Source: Gnetum montanum (lineage: Eukaryota > Streptophyta > Gnetopsida > Gnetales > Gnetaceae). From it: 64,000 nucleotides of DNA. Under the pieces are notes generated by a model. The model was not told where the DNA came from, did not search any database, and saw only the letters and a list, made by a program, of their open reading frames with translations. The position numbers and the translations under genes were made by a program. The stretch is from positions 448,517-512,516 of the forward strand of contig MNCI01009017.1 in NCBI GenBank assembly GCA_015680685.1. Direction: 5' to 3'. This document shows positions 34,137 to 45,499 of the stretch, piece after piece (position 1 is the first letter of the stretch; each line of letters starts with the position of its first letter).

Positions 34137-36300
34137 AATGGTCAACAGCACAACGACAAGATAAAAATGTCTTCTTCTCATAAAAGCACTTCACCACCTA
34201 GGGATCACATAAGAGACAGTCAGTGGCACAACATACATAACAAAGAATCACCAGTTCCTCAATAATTCAGTGTGGTATATATTCATCATGATGAATATAT
34301 ACCTAACTTTACCTTTTTCTTCCATCAAGATGAACAACCGCGATGGAGAGACTTGGAGGGTAACATAGTGTTGCCTCCAGATAGAGCTGCCCCCAACATG
34401 CTCCTTTGTGCCCTTGCACGAATTGACATGTCACAATTATATGCTAAGTACGTTGCATGTGATTACAACATGAGGGACTACCATCCCATAGAAGCACAAC
34501 GTCAATGAGACTTGTGGCAAAAGAGTCACCACACATCGTTGAAGGGCAAAGGCCCCCATAATGCTTCACCCATCATAAGAGAAATTAAGGGTGATGAACC
34601 TATCTCAATAGCTTCTCCACAAAATGATGTTCCTCCTCCTAACGATAGTGAGGAGGTGGGGTATCAGAACTTGCACTCTACGATACAAAACCCAGGTTCT
34701 GATTCCCACGAACACCAAGTGTTCACTGAGGGAACACAAGCACAAGATAAGGGTAAGCATTCTGATCGTCATCACGATCGGGGCCGTAGCCACCGAAGAG
34801 AAGGTAAGAAACATCGTCATGGCAATGGTTCCCCTTCTTCTTCCCCTTCATTGTACCATTCACCCTCTCCTTCCACATCCGAATGCAGTCACAAAGAGCA
34901 CAATTGTGAGGATAAGGGTAAGGATAAGCAAAATGAGAGACCTCGATGAGAGAGTTGAGAGCGAGGATGAGGGCATTCTAGGGAATCAAGGCATGAAAGA
35001 AGGGAAATTAGGAAACCACATAGGCATCATAGACTTCATGAGAAAGATGAGCATGATGAACCCCTACTAGCAACCTGGAGTATGTTAGAAATTATGGAGG
35101 CTATGAGAATACCTACAAGGCACCAGAAAGATAGCCGTATCAAGAGACTAAACATGAATAATATCCCACGATTTGAGGGGGGATACAATGTTGATTTGCA
35201 GAATCACTTACAGGCATTCCACGATTCCTGTGCCTTGCAGAATATTGAAAATGAGTGAAAAAAGTTAAATTTGTTCCCTAGGGCACTCATAAAAGAAGCA
35301 GAAAGTTGGTACCGATCCTTAGAACCAGAATCCATTAGATGATGAAGTACGATGTTAGAACTGTTTAACGATAAATACCAAACGTAATCTAGAGTGTCCA
35401 ACTTGCGTAAGAAGATCTAATGATGGAAGCAGGGTAATCATGAACCCTTGGATGCTACCATGGGCTGATATTATGCATTACTACATCATTGCTTGGGCCA
35501 TGGTTATGCACAATGGGATCAACTACGCCACCTTGTAGATGGGCTAAGACACGAAACTAGGAAAACCCTTGGCACATATGCCCAAGGGAGATTATTTGAA
35601 CTTAGGTCCCATGAAGTTTATATATTGTTGGAGCAAGTAGCTAAGGAAGAAGGGGAGCTATGGAAAAGAGAAAGCGTGGAAGAATATAACCACAATCCTT
35701 CCCTCCGAAAGAGGGGAGTAAGATTCTGTAAGGAAGAGGATGAGTCACCACTCAAAGAGTTGGTGAATAGAAAAACCTTACCACTTCAAAAGCTAAAAAC
35801 TGAAGTGTTGGCTAAGGTAGATCAAATGTGGGACTCCTTAGATAATAGATTCAAAATCATTTTAAAAATCATAGAGGAGTCTAAGAAATGAAGTAGTGAC
35901 CATGATACGAAGAAGCAGAGAGATTCAGACCATGCATGTAACAAGGGTAAGGGAAAAATGACTATCACCGATGAGGTTGTGGATTCAGATACGGACAATG
36001 ACGATGGATGTGAGATCTGCCAATATGACCATCCTAAGGGATGTTGCCCAATAATCTCACATCTTTAAGAGTTCAAGGTGTACGACAAGCACCCTGAAGG
36101 TTACCTTATCCCCAAGGTAACGCAAGGTAGTTCCACCAACCCTTAATGTATTATCCAAGTGGAACTCTACCACAACCTATCAAGCAACACCAGTAGTGGC
36201 AATACCCACAGTCATGGGGGATGCCACTGCTGAGACAACAATACCCTTACCGGAAACTAGACCCGTATGGCTATTATGTGTAGCAGCCGGTTTCTCCAAG
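34137..36300 (+). pseudogene. Element B gag
   Basis: The reading frame starts near ATG 34138 and is followed in pieces. The N-terminal part (34272-34505) has QPRWRDLEGN and a proline-rich stretch. A basic and histidine-rich region (34740-34940) follows. The capsid domain (35130-35600) has SWYRSLEPESIR, LFNDKYQT and GHGYAQWDQLRHLVDGL, and a charged helix lies at 35640-35890. A complete zinc knuckle lies at 36010-36048 (C-E-I-C-Q-Y-D-H-P-K-G-C-C, read as CX2CX3HX4C). Multiple stops and at least two frame changes are present. It is closely related to gag of A and supplies the cysteine that A has lost. Confidence 0.85.
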
Positions 36301-36307
36301 TGACTCT

Positions 36308-37440
36308 ATGGGTCACATGACTCCACAATGGTACTACCAAGTTTGGGAGTATTTTAAGACTCACTCTCCTAAAAGAGACACTCCACATGCATACCATCCT
36401 TTGAATCCATCTGCATCTCTTATGCTAATAGTTCCACTACCACCCGCTCCAATGATGCAAGGGGAACTCCCCACTCAACTGCAGCAATGTAATGCTACGA
36501 GAGCTATAAACCTTCAACCCATTGCTAATTCTAACAACCATATAAAGAGAAGACCCTTCTTTAGAACCAACAATCCAAAAAAGCTCTCACAACCACAAGT
36601 GGTTGAGTCTATGACCACTCCTCCATCAAGAAAGGCTTCGGAGCTCCCTTAAAATCAACAATAGAGCTCAACGCACACAGGTATGTTAACACATACCATC
36701 ACTGACTGGATAAAGGTGGGCCACCTTCCCAGGATACTCTCTAACCCTGGAAGTCCCTTAATCTACCTCCAAGTCATTGGGAACGAACCACGTAAGGCTC
36801 TTCTTGACTCAGGTTCTGGAGTCAACTTAATATCACGAGAGATGTATAAAGTCTGGAACTTGCCTCCACTAAAGAAGAGCAATATTCAACTAGAGCTGGC
36901 TGACTAGTCCATCACTATTCCCTTGGGATTGATGGAGGACATCGTTACCACTATGTGTGGTTAGTCATACCCAACTAATGTCCTAGTGATAGAAGTCAAC
37001 AGTAACAAAGGGGACTTCCCAATTATAATGGGGAGGGCATGGCTCAGCACCATCAATGCATGCCTAGGAATCTACGATCTTTCCTTGGAAACATCTAAGG
37101 AAAACATTTACGGAAATATTGAGAAGAAGAAAGTTCCATGCATCACATATAGTGATATAGAGGGTGATGACATGGAGGAATGCTCAACATCTCCTGCATG
37201 CAACTGGTGTGCTCAGGAAATTAACATATAAAGGTGCATATATGTAGCAACCACACAACAAGAGAACACCCAGTGGTTGATAGCTAATCAAGAGAGTAAT
37301 CCACCAATATGCATGGAACTAACTGGGGGAACAACTTGCAACTACAACAAAAGCATAGATACATTGGAATATGAGTGTCGCCAACTTCCAACCCTTAATC
37401 TAAAGACATCAATAGGGAGAATTTGGGCACTTTTAAGAAA
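36308..37440 (+). pseudogene. Element B protease region
   Basis: The active site is LLDSGSGVNLIS at about 36802-36837, identical to that of A. FPIIMGRAWL is at about 37015-37044. The upstream proline-rich linker (36400-36650) and downstream acidic tail follow A closely. The frame is broken by TAA and TAG stops (36650, 36904, 36961). After the segment equivalent to the start of the RT linker in A (ALNSENINWG), the sequence jumps to the integrase end, so no RT follows. Confidence 0.85.
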
Positions 37441-37515
37441 TTCAAATAAACACTCATTATTTTGGATCTCTCCCTTTCAATTTAGTCTTGGGGGAGATGG
37501 CCACCTATGTTGATC
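37400..37515 (+). other. Deletion junction replacing RT-RNase H-integrase
   Basis: Up to about 37445 the sequence aligns with A at about 15735-15705 (GGGAGAATTTGGG against GGGGAAAGTTGGAG). From about 37455 (ACTCATTATTTTGGATCTCTCC) it aligns with A at about 12838-12815, the end of pol. About 2.9 kb present in A is therefore absent here. The exact breakpoint and any microhomology need alignment. Confidence 0.75.
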
Positions 37516-39388
37516 ATTTGAGGCCCTTAGTTCTTTTAAGTTTCTGTTTTACACATTTTTTTTTTACAAATTTTTTTAACTTTTCTTGTTTTTTTTTTTT
37601 TTACAAAATTGTTTATACTTTTTCTATTATTTGTGTGTGTCTTATCCATTTTGTTAAGTTTGTCACCCAATAAGTGCTCTTAATGATGGTATGAACTATT
37701 TTCTATTGATTGCTAATGTTTGGTTTTTACCTTTAAGTCACGATGTTGATACTAAGGTATGGTTCTTTTGATATAACAGGCAATAAATCTGCATCATCCA
37801 TGCATCCATGAATCTCTATGGTTTCTCTTGGCTTGGAACTATACAGTCACCTTTCTCAATAATAAGAACTATCAACGAATAGGTAACTGAGCATTTCTCA
37901 AACTAAGGAAGGACTCAAGGATTGAAAAGGGTATAGCTTCAAGGGAACTTGATGCATTTGTGTTGACCATTCTCTTGGGTTCTTGGATGTTTTCTTCTTG
38001 AGTTTTCTTACCATTTCGACATTGCCACCTTATTTGGAAGTTGAGCAAATAAAAATAATAAAGTCTTTACATGGTGTGGTTCTCACGTATAAACATAAAA
38101 AAATAGTGAGAATTCAAAGAACACCCCTTAGATGAAATAATGAGTTGGGCTACAAGCACTGGTTATGGAACTAAAATAAACATGTTCCCTCTAACTAAGG
38201 CCATTCTTGCTTCCTATTCTCTCCTCCTTTGTTTCGTCGGAATGGTGGTGGCTCTTGGATGAAGGCATTCTTGTTACTTCAAGTGGATGGATTGGCCAAA
38301 TGCATTAATGCAAAGTCATTGGATGTGGTTTGTTTGAGGCCAGACTCAAAATGGGATCTACTAAGTCACATTAATTATTAAAATACACAAGGGGCTATAC
38401 ACCACCTTGTTCTTGAGACTCCATTCCATTCTCTTCTTTCCATCATTCTTTCTCCATTGATCAACTCATTGCTGATTGTATCATTAGTGTATATTTTGGT
38501 TGACGCATTGTTTTCTTTGTGGTAAATTCTTGTGGTTAAGACTTTAACTCATGTTTCCAAATGACATTCCTAGAGCCTATGAACTCTTTGAATGTGGTAT
38601 TGTCAGGGCATTAACGGCATGAGCCTACTTTGGGGAGGATCCACTGGCATTGCTATTTGGTGCATCCATTAATTTCTTTCCTTTAACATTGCTGCAATTA
38701 CCATTTATTTTGTTCCTTTCCATCTTTAACATCCCTTTTTATTGGCATTACAGTTGTTTCTTTTTCTTCAACCTTCTTATTCCTTCTCTTTTTCCATTCT
38801 CTCGCTATGGGAGGCTCGCAATTAGTCATGGGGGTCCTGGTCCAATTTTTTTGATTTTTTCCTAACCCCTACACCTTGGGTAGTCATCATTAGTATACTT
38901 CCAAAATCCACATCAGCCATACCACAACTCAACCAATGGACATTACATTGGGTCAAGGTATCAACTGCATTGTGATTTGTTTACCCTTGCTAATATAAGA
39001 CTATGTTATGTGTGCAGATGACAATCATACAACAACGGATTGGACCTGGAGGAAACACTTGGAATGGATTAGTGCTGAAGCAGTTATACAAGGAACAAGA
39101 TTGATGGCATGCTTATGGATGGACAACAAAAGGTGCAATCTTAGCATTGGCAGCAACAAACTTCTTCTCTCTTCTCTCTTCTCTCTCAAGCTACCAAATA
39201 AGGCCTGATGTCAAATGTATAAGTGTTCACTCTTGTTTTCATGAACACCAATTTCTTCATGTTCTATAATGATGATTCATTCACATGTCATCCCATTCAC
39301 CATTAGTTCCATTCAAGTCAATAATCCCATACCTTCCCAATATTTTGTAAGGAAATCAAGGACAATTTTTTATTCAATCATGGGGGTA
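37516..39388 (+). other. 3' non-coding region of element B
   Basis: The region starts with T-rich repeats (37550-37610) and is collinear with A 12778-10930. TGTGCAG followed by ATG at 39011-39020 is conserved with A. A short frame downstream (39008-39208) is partly conserved with A. The purine tract ATGGGGGTA (39380-39388) abuts the 3' LTR. No long frame is present. Confidence 0.65.
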
Positions 39389-40234
39389 TGATGGGACGTG
39401 ATATCACATGGGCCGCAATATCACATATGGTATATCGCATACACGATATCACATACGCGATATCACGTCTTTCCCGTCGATATTGCATACGCGATATCGC
39501 AACCCATCTCTAGTTCTATAAATAAGAGGTGACTCTCCCTTGTTTCTCCATCTAGATCTAGACCTTAGCCAAACTCTTGTCATTTTTCCATTCCAGAGTT
39601 AGAATAATTTCCATGTGCCCACAGTAGGAGTCCCAAAGTGAACGAATCTTTATTCGAGCAATTCTGTACCTAAGCACATGATTTTGTACGCCAATAAAGA
39701 AGAACTTTTGGATAAACCTTGTAGTGCATGAACTAATCTAAATAGGACTTTAATTATTGTTAATGTTTAAATGCTTTATTAGTTAATTAAATCTCTCTCA
39801 ACCCTCAACTCCTAGTTAAGTGCATTCAGTACGACCACTTTGAGCACGTGCGTTATGCTTGGTAATCCCAGTAACAAATAGCGTTTGGTAATCCCAGTAG
39901 TGTTGCATTGGTTTAGGGTGTGAAATGGCAAGTGGTAATGGATACTGATGCTAGGGTAATTAAGGCTTATTTAGTTAAAGCTAGTTACTTAGTCTCTTTA
40001 CCCTTTCCCTCATTAGCATAGGTGATAAAAACATAAAAGATATAAAATTCACATGCCTCAAGCTTACTTAACCATACAACCATGAAAAATACAAGTAAGC
40101 TTGGGAGGACAAGGATTGATTAATCTTAGGTGTTACATAAGGTGTGTAGGCACTTAGTTTGCGGAGTTCAACCGGATCGCGCATGTAACGCTTGTATTCG
40201 TATGGTTGAGTGTAGGGGTACTCGTCATTCATCA
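39389..40234 (+). repeat. 3' LTR of element B
   Basis: The LTR runs from TGATGGGACG to CATTCATCA, 846 bp. The palindrome array spans about 39396-39502 and the TATA box CTATAAATAA is at 39516-39525. It is longer than the 5' LTR by about 75 bp, entirely within the array. Confidence 0.92.
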
Positions 40235-40239
40235 TATAG
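40235..40239. repeat. TSD of element B (right)
   Basis: TATAG, identical to 33245-33249. Confidence 0.9.
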
Positions 40240-41500
40240 GGTTAGGTTTTCCAAAATTAACTCAAAGCCAAGTATAATTAACTTAAAGTTCATTTTGGTA
40301 ACTTGAAGTTCATGTTCCACAAAGGTAATGTCGATGATATAGTATGTTAATGTAATGATGTTGACACTAGAGTTAGCATTACCTACATTAATATAACCAT
40401 ATATTATAGCTTTTCTAACTACTATTATGGGATCCCAAGGGCCACTTTTGGTGCTTGAAATGCTACCAAATAGCATTGGAGTAATGTTAAATGGATGCTA
40501 GCGATCACATGAGATCGAAAGGTATCATTAGAAGTTGAATTTTTAAATTTTTCTTGTAGGTAACACTAGTGTTAGTATCACCCAACATCACCTAGAGGTA
40601 GGGTATAGTTTCAACCCTATAAAATTCCTTTAATCTTTCTAAAATTGCTATTTGATGCTTCAAGAATAATGTAAGCCAATTACCAAAGGATCAACAAAGC
40701 CAAAAATAAGGTCAAATGATGTGGTTTCAAATGATGTTGTAGGTGTGATGTTAGCAAGTAATGTTGACATTGGCATCTACATTAGCTAGTATCACTTATA
40801 TAAACTAAAATTACTAAAAATAATGTCTATTACATTAGGAGTAATGTAGAATACTTTTTGAAGGGTTGAAAAAGGAAAAATTAGGACCAAGAGATAAGAA
40901 ATTAAATGTTGATGTAGTGGTAATGCTAACACTAGTGTCATTGTTACCTAGTATCAACCAAATGATACTTGTTATTTTTGTATTCTTGAGACTACTATAA
41001 GAACCAAAATAGATGATCATATAATCATTCATAACTAGGAACATCTTCTAGGGACCTTTGGAAGCTCAAAACATAACTTTTAGTGATGATTTTAAGGGCA
41101 TTTTGATATGTTAAAATCAAACTTCTTGTAATTATTGAAATACCAAAAAGTACATAAAACATTGCCCTCTTTTGATGGATGTTGTTATGATGCTAAATGA
41201 GGATCTATCAAGAAGAGAATGAATGATAAACCAATTAAAAGAAAGAGGAAGAAAAGAATCATGATAAGGATAAAATGTTAAGATATCACCAATCTACTAG
41301 TCATGAGGAAGGTACTATGTCATATGAAAGGGAATGAAGAAATCCTACATATATAACCTTCTATGAAATCCCATTGATTAGTGTTCACATCCTATCCTAC
41401 TCAAATACTTAACATATTCTAAGTAAAATAGAATAGAGAAACTCAATCCTATAAACACAACAACCACAAAAACATCTTTTGTTCTCCATTTTCCATAAGG
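40240..41500. other. AT-rich DNA with recurring GTAATG/ACTAGTGTTA-type motif
   Basis: No gene is recognised. Variants of a motif resembling GTTGACACTAGAGTTAGCATT (shown in part, e.g. CTAACACTAGTGTCATTG) recur at about 40360, 40565, 40745 and 40925. Relatives occur at 47.9 and 49.4 kb and on the left flank of element B at 32.95-33.1 kb. Short frames occur on both strands but none exceeds 85 codons. Confidence 0.4.
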
Positions 41501-41519
41501 TTTTGACATACCAAAAGGT

Positions 41520-41876
41520 CAATAGTAGATAGGAAGGAGAAGCCTATGCCAATTTGGATGGAATAGATGTGTTTGGACCTCCTCTGAAAGCTCCAAAGAA
41601 AGGTAGAAGAAGAGTTTGGCTAGGACCATCATTCAGAAGATCATTCCGAAGTGGCTTCAGGCCCAAGCCTTAGAAAAGATTTCAATGTCACTTGTTTGTT
41701 AAGAAACTTTGTCAACCACTCAATCTAAAAATCATTGGTTGCTACAACTGTAAGGAATATGATCATTACATGTACAAGTGTCTAAAGAACAAGAAGAAAG
41801 ATCCCAAGGTTAAAGCTTTCTTTGACTGTTATCTTGAGGAATGGGAACCAGTGGATAATCTAGACAAAGAATGACA
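41520..41876 (+). pseudogene. Pararetroviral coat-protein zinc knuckle region
   Basis: A basic stretch (arginine-rich, about 41600-41690) is followed by C-Y-N-C-K-E-Y-D-H-Y-M-Y-K-C at 41740-41781, which fits CX2CX4HX4C exactly. A lysine-rich segment and an acidic tail (LEEWEPVDNLDKE) end at a TGA (41872-41874). In caulimovirids this knuckle sits at the C-terminus of the coat protein. A Gypsy gag could also carry such a knuckle, so the assignment rests on the downstream RT. Confidence 0.6.
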
Positions 41877-42439
41877 TGATCAAATTTTTCAGATCAATTT
41901 GCTATTCAATTCAAAAAATGAAGTTGAAGCTACAAGTAAGGATTTTGATGCAAGTTAAAGTGAAGAACACTTCAATGGCCTTCTTTACATGTTAAAGACA
42001 AAGGGTTCTGTTGATGAAGAAGATGAATGGATGTAAAACTTAATGCCCTCAGAATATGGAGAACTAGTCGACTTCTTCCAAAGAACAACTAAAGAAGAAG
42101 CCTACTCCACAGCTTTAGAAGAATCCCTTTTTACTAGTGACCAACTTTCTGTTTTGCAAGACTAGTATGAAGCAGATGCAAAACCAAGCCTGAGTTTTGC
42201 TTGGCATTGCAAAGAAACCCTTTTTGGAGGTTTCTCTAAAGATCAAGCTAAGTCCTCAACAACACCACCACCATTTAGCAAGTCCACAGTTCCTCTATGA
42301 TTTTTGATTACTCCATATGTTAAGAGATTTCTAGTGCAACTCAAAGTCAAAGCCAGGATCGAGAGGAAAGCTGAGTCACTAATGCCACAATAGTTCTTGT
42401 AAATCAAGAATATGCTGGCAACATCAAGTGTTATCATAG

Positions 42440-42935
42440 TTCCAATAAAAATTGCAGTTGACATTGCTAAATGGTGCAAATATAATGCCTTCATCAATAC
42501 GGGTGCAACACTTAATTTTATGCATAAAAATGTTTTGGAGGATTAGGTTGAATCCAAACCCTTCAAGATCAATACTATGAATGGAGTGTGATATTTAACA
42601 TCTTTTTCTTTTGATGTTCCAGTGCAATTAGGTGATAATTTGATCGGCACAACCAACTTCATGCAAATCAGTGATAGTGGTTTTGACATCAGTTTGGGTT
42701 CTAACTTTATGGATTCAATTGCACCATACACTATCAAAATCGATTTGATTGTCTGTTCACTAGAAATAAGTGGAGCAAAGCAAAAGGTAACTCTTGCTTG
42801 CATTCCTCTTGAAATGTATAAGAGTCAACATGAGCAGTTTCAATTTGTTTTTAGTTCTTCTAACCTTTCTTTATCTAAGATTCTAACCCAAGCTCAAGCT
42901 AAAGATATTGCTCACAATAAGTATCAACTATGACG
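42440..42935 (+). pseudogene. Pararetroviral aspartic protease remnant
   Basis: The active-site segment reads I-N-T-G-A-T-L (42493-42513), where the family has D-T-G-A; the catalytic aspartate codon is AAT, consistent with a G-to-A change. A 103-codon open stretch follows (42622-42933) with a beta-rich composition. A stop lies at about 42544. No product is possible without the aspartate. Confidence 0.6.
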
Positions 42936-42999
42936 AAAGATGATGAAAGTTATTGGTTTTCAAGTGGTAGAAAGCACATTTGAAGACTTATAGCAGTTA

Positions 43000-43770
43000 A
43001 TGGTTCTAGTTAATAAGTTAAAAGAATGTTGTTGTAAACATCTGTTGCAATTTTGGGATGTCAACAGTCCTATTGCATACATCCCAATGGTGCATGCTAT
43101 AATTTTTCAAAGCAAGAAGATTGTTTTAAATCATGCTAATATAGAAGAAGTTCACTTATAGATTGAAAAATTCTTGAAAAAGGATTTAATTAGACCATCA
43201 TAGTCTAATTATGCTTGTGCTTGCTTTGTAGTAAGGAATGATGCTAAGCAAAAGCATGGCAAAGCTCACCTCATGATCAACTATATCCCTCTGAATGCAG
43301 TGACCATCGAAATCAAATGGCCTTTGCCAAATAAGGAAGAGTTGATCCAGAAAGTAGCAAGAAAAAAGGTGTTTAGCAAGTTTAATTGTAAAAGCGGCTA
43401 TCATTAGATCAAGATTGCTAAGCAAGATGTTAATAAAATAGATTTCAGCACACCTCATGGGCTCTATGAGTGGCTTGTCATGTCATTCAGGCTAATGAAT
43501 GCACCCTCTCAATTTCAACATCAAATGGATGTTATTTTTGATCCTTATCAATCATTTGTGGCTAATTATATTGACAATTTTTTAGTATTTTCAAATTCAA
43601 CTGATGAGCATCTTAGTCATCTAGAGCAGTTTGCAGCCATCTGCAAATGTCATGACATCGGTTTATCCAAAGAAATTTCAAGTTTACAGATTTGAGATAG
43701 AATTTCTTGGCATTCAATTAAAAGAGGGCAAGATTAACATGCAACCACATGTGCTAGAGAAGATTACTTT
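43000..43770 (+). pseudogene. Pararetroviral reverse transcriptase remnant
   Basis: Blocks in order are: a D-L-I-R-P-S segment (about 43185), a G-K-A-H-L-M-I-N-Y segment (about 43258), PLPNKEELI (about 43324), F-S-K-F-N-C-K-S-G-Y (about 43373), LYEWLVMSF (about 43462), NAPSQFQ (about 43498), FDPYQSF (about 43537) and Y-I-D-N at 43567-43578. The catalytic Y-I-D-D box has its last aspartate changed to asparagine, again a G-to-A change. A frame change near 43680 leads into a connection segment (IEFLGIQ, about 43698). At least two in-frame TAG stops are visible. It would have copied viral pregenomic RNA. It is inactive here. Confidence 0.8.
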
Positions 43771-43779
43771 ATTCTTGGA

Positions 43780-44460
43780 CAAGCTAGAATCAAAGGAATA
43801 ATGTTTGATGTTTCTAGGCTACCTCAACTATGTCTCTCATCACATTGCCAAGCTTTCAGACAAAACCATTGAAATCAAAAAATGCAAGAATCAATAGGCA
43901 TTCTAGTGGACAAAGAAGGCTACTAAGCAAGTTTAGAGTTTAAAAAGGGAATGCTAGAATTTTCCCCCTCTCACGCCAATTTTGAAGGGTCTATTTATCC
44001 TGAACATAGATGCTAGTTATGATGCATGGGCTACTATTCTCCTCAAGGTAGGTAAATCTAGGGAAGATGAAGAAATATGCACGTATGCCTTAGGTATGTT
44101 TCAAAAGAATGAGCTAAATTATTGACTAGCAAAAAAGAAAATTTTGGCTGCTATTAAGGGCATTGAAAAGTTTCATATTTATTTGATTGAAGAGCCTTTC
44201 ATTCTAAGGAAAGATTCAGCTAATCTCACCACTTTGCTTAAAATAAATATTGTTCCATCACCTAAACTTCAAAGGTTTGCATGGTGGTAATTTCTACTAG
44301 CCTAATATGTATTTTCCATTGAACGTGTGCCAAGACCAGTGAATTTCCTACTAGAAGCTTTAACTTGAGAATTAAAAGGGGTTTCAATGAAGATGATGCA
44401 TCATTCTCCACCAAGCAGTAGTAAAATTGCAACAACAGAATCATCTAATGAAGAATGACA
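43780..44460 (+). pseudogene. Pararetroviral RNase H remnant
   Basis: The first catalytic segment reads N-I-D-A-S-Y-D-A-W-A (about 44003). It is followed by E-E-I-C-T-Y-A (44069), F-Q-K-N-E-L-N-Y (44099), A-A-I-K-G-I-E-K-F-H-I-Y-L (44150) and F-I-L-R-K-D-S-A-N-L (44199, family R-T-D). Stops interrupt LNY and the region after FAWW. The sequence similarity ends near 44460, where the minus-strand Tat-type integrase begins about 120 bp later. The region fits the RNase H domain that follows RT directly in caulimovirids. Confidence 0.72.
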
Positions 44461-44599
44461 TTCTTGGCCTCTTCAAATGCTTGAAGGGTACTTGAAGAGA
44501 AGACATATCTAGCTTCACCAATAACATTGCTTTAGATTCATAAGTCCACATGAATGGGGTTTGGTCAACTACATTCTATAAAATGATTTGGTAGACCCA

Positions 44600-45260
44600 A
44601 AGGGTATGGGATAATTAGACAAGATAGTTTTAATAAGATTGGTCAATCATGGTTTTTAGAAAATAGATAAGGGATTTTTTTGGTTAACTCAATGCAATTA
44701 TTGGACTGGGGATAATATTATGATGATAATGATTATGTGATTTGATACTGATCATAGAATTTTTCATCTTCTTTTCTCTTAAACTAAGGTCCATTATTGG
44801 TAACAATGTGGAGAAAAATACCAAAGTGAGTAATGATGTGATCTAAGATAAAGCAAGAAATATACTTTGATGTTATATATTTTAAGGAGATGGCTTCTTC
44901 CCACTTGGTAAAGTACTCTATATTTGTTAAAATGAATTGATGAGCAGCAAAAGATGAAAATTTGATAGAGCCTATAAGATCTACCCTTCATGTTTTAGAG
45001 GATCATATTATTTTTGAAGCCCTAATTTGTTCAAATGGTATGTAAATAAGTGGAGCATTGCATTGACATATATTAAAAATATTGACTATCATATGCATGT
45101 CCCTAAACATTATAGACCATCAATAATCTAACAAGATAATATGAGCCACTAAAGACAATAATCCTAAGTGACCACCATATACACCAGAATGTACCTATTC
45201 TAAAACTATTTATGCTTCATCATGACTTAGGCAATGTAGAAAAACACCTAGTGTGGAAAT
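44600..45260 (-). pseudogene. Tat-type integrase remnant
   Basis: The zinc domain reads VHSGVYGGH (about 45195-45169) and N-I-C-Q-C (about 45075-45060). The core reads N-I-E-Y-F-T-K-W-E-E-A (about 44945-44913), where the family has D-Y-F-T-K-W, and IVTNNGP (about 44817-44797), where the family has T-D-N-G. Both catalytic aspartates are therefore lost. The third catalytic residue lies beyond the readable part. The sequence decays completely near the pararetroviral remnant. Confidence 0.75.
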
Positions 45261-45499
45261 AAACCATAAAATACTAGGATTAATAATACAAAAATTCTTA
45301 GAATGTTTACAAATATCATCCTTTTGAAATGAAGATAAATTTTTCATAGTTTTTTTTTTTGGTTTGTAGGTATTGCATGATGTCTTAGTATTGTTCATCC
45401 TCTTCTATGTTAACTAAGCTAACACATTGTGTGCTTGTGAGAGTGATAGGTGTATCTTTTGTTAAGTAAGATAAATGATTCTTAAGGAAAATAGAATTT

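Larger units (their letters stand above)
33250..40234 (+). mobile_element. Element B: pol-deleted Athila-like LTR element
   Basis: This is a 6985-bp element on the plus strand with TSD TATAG. It has LTRs of 771 bp (33250-34020) and 846 bp (39389-40234), a primer-binding site, gag, protease, a 3' non-coding region shared with A, and the purine tract ATGGGGGTA. RT, RNase H and integrase are missing: the sequence passes from the protease-RT linker directly to the integrase 3' end near 37440. Hand alignment of about 230 bp of the LTRs gives roughly 26 differences (about 11%). It is non-autonomous and its frames are broken by stops. Confidence 0.92.
41520..44460 (+). mobile_element. Endogenous pararetrovirus (Caulimoviridae-like) remnant
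   Basis: The plus-strand order is nucleic-acid-binding zinc knuckle, aspartic protease, reverse transcriptase and RNase H. No integrase follows and no LTRs flank it, which is the caulimovirid layout. The RT and RNase H wording (LYEWLV, FDPYQSF, YIDN, the E-x-x-C-x-Y and KFHIYL segments) is closer to plant pararetroviruses than to Gypsy elements. Many in-frame stops and several frame changes show an old, dead integration. No movement protein or intergenic promoter was recognised, so the copy is partial. Confidence 0.78.
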
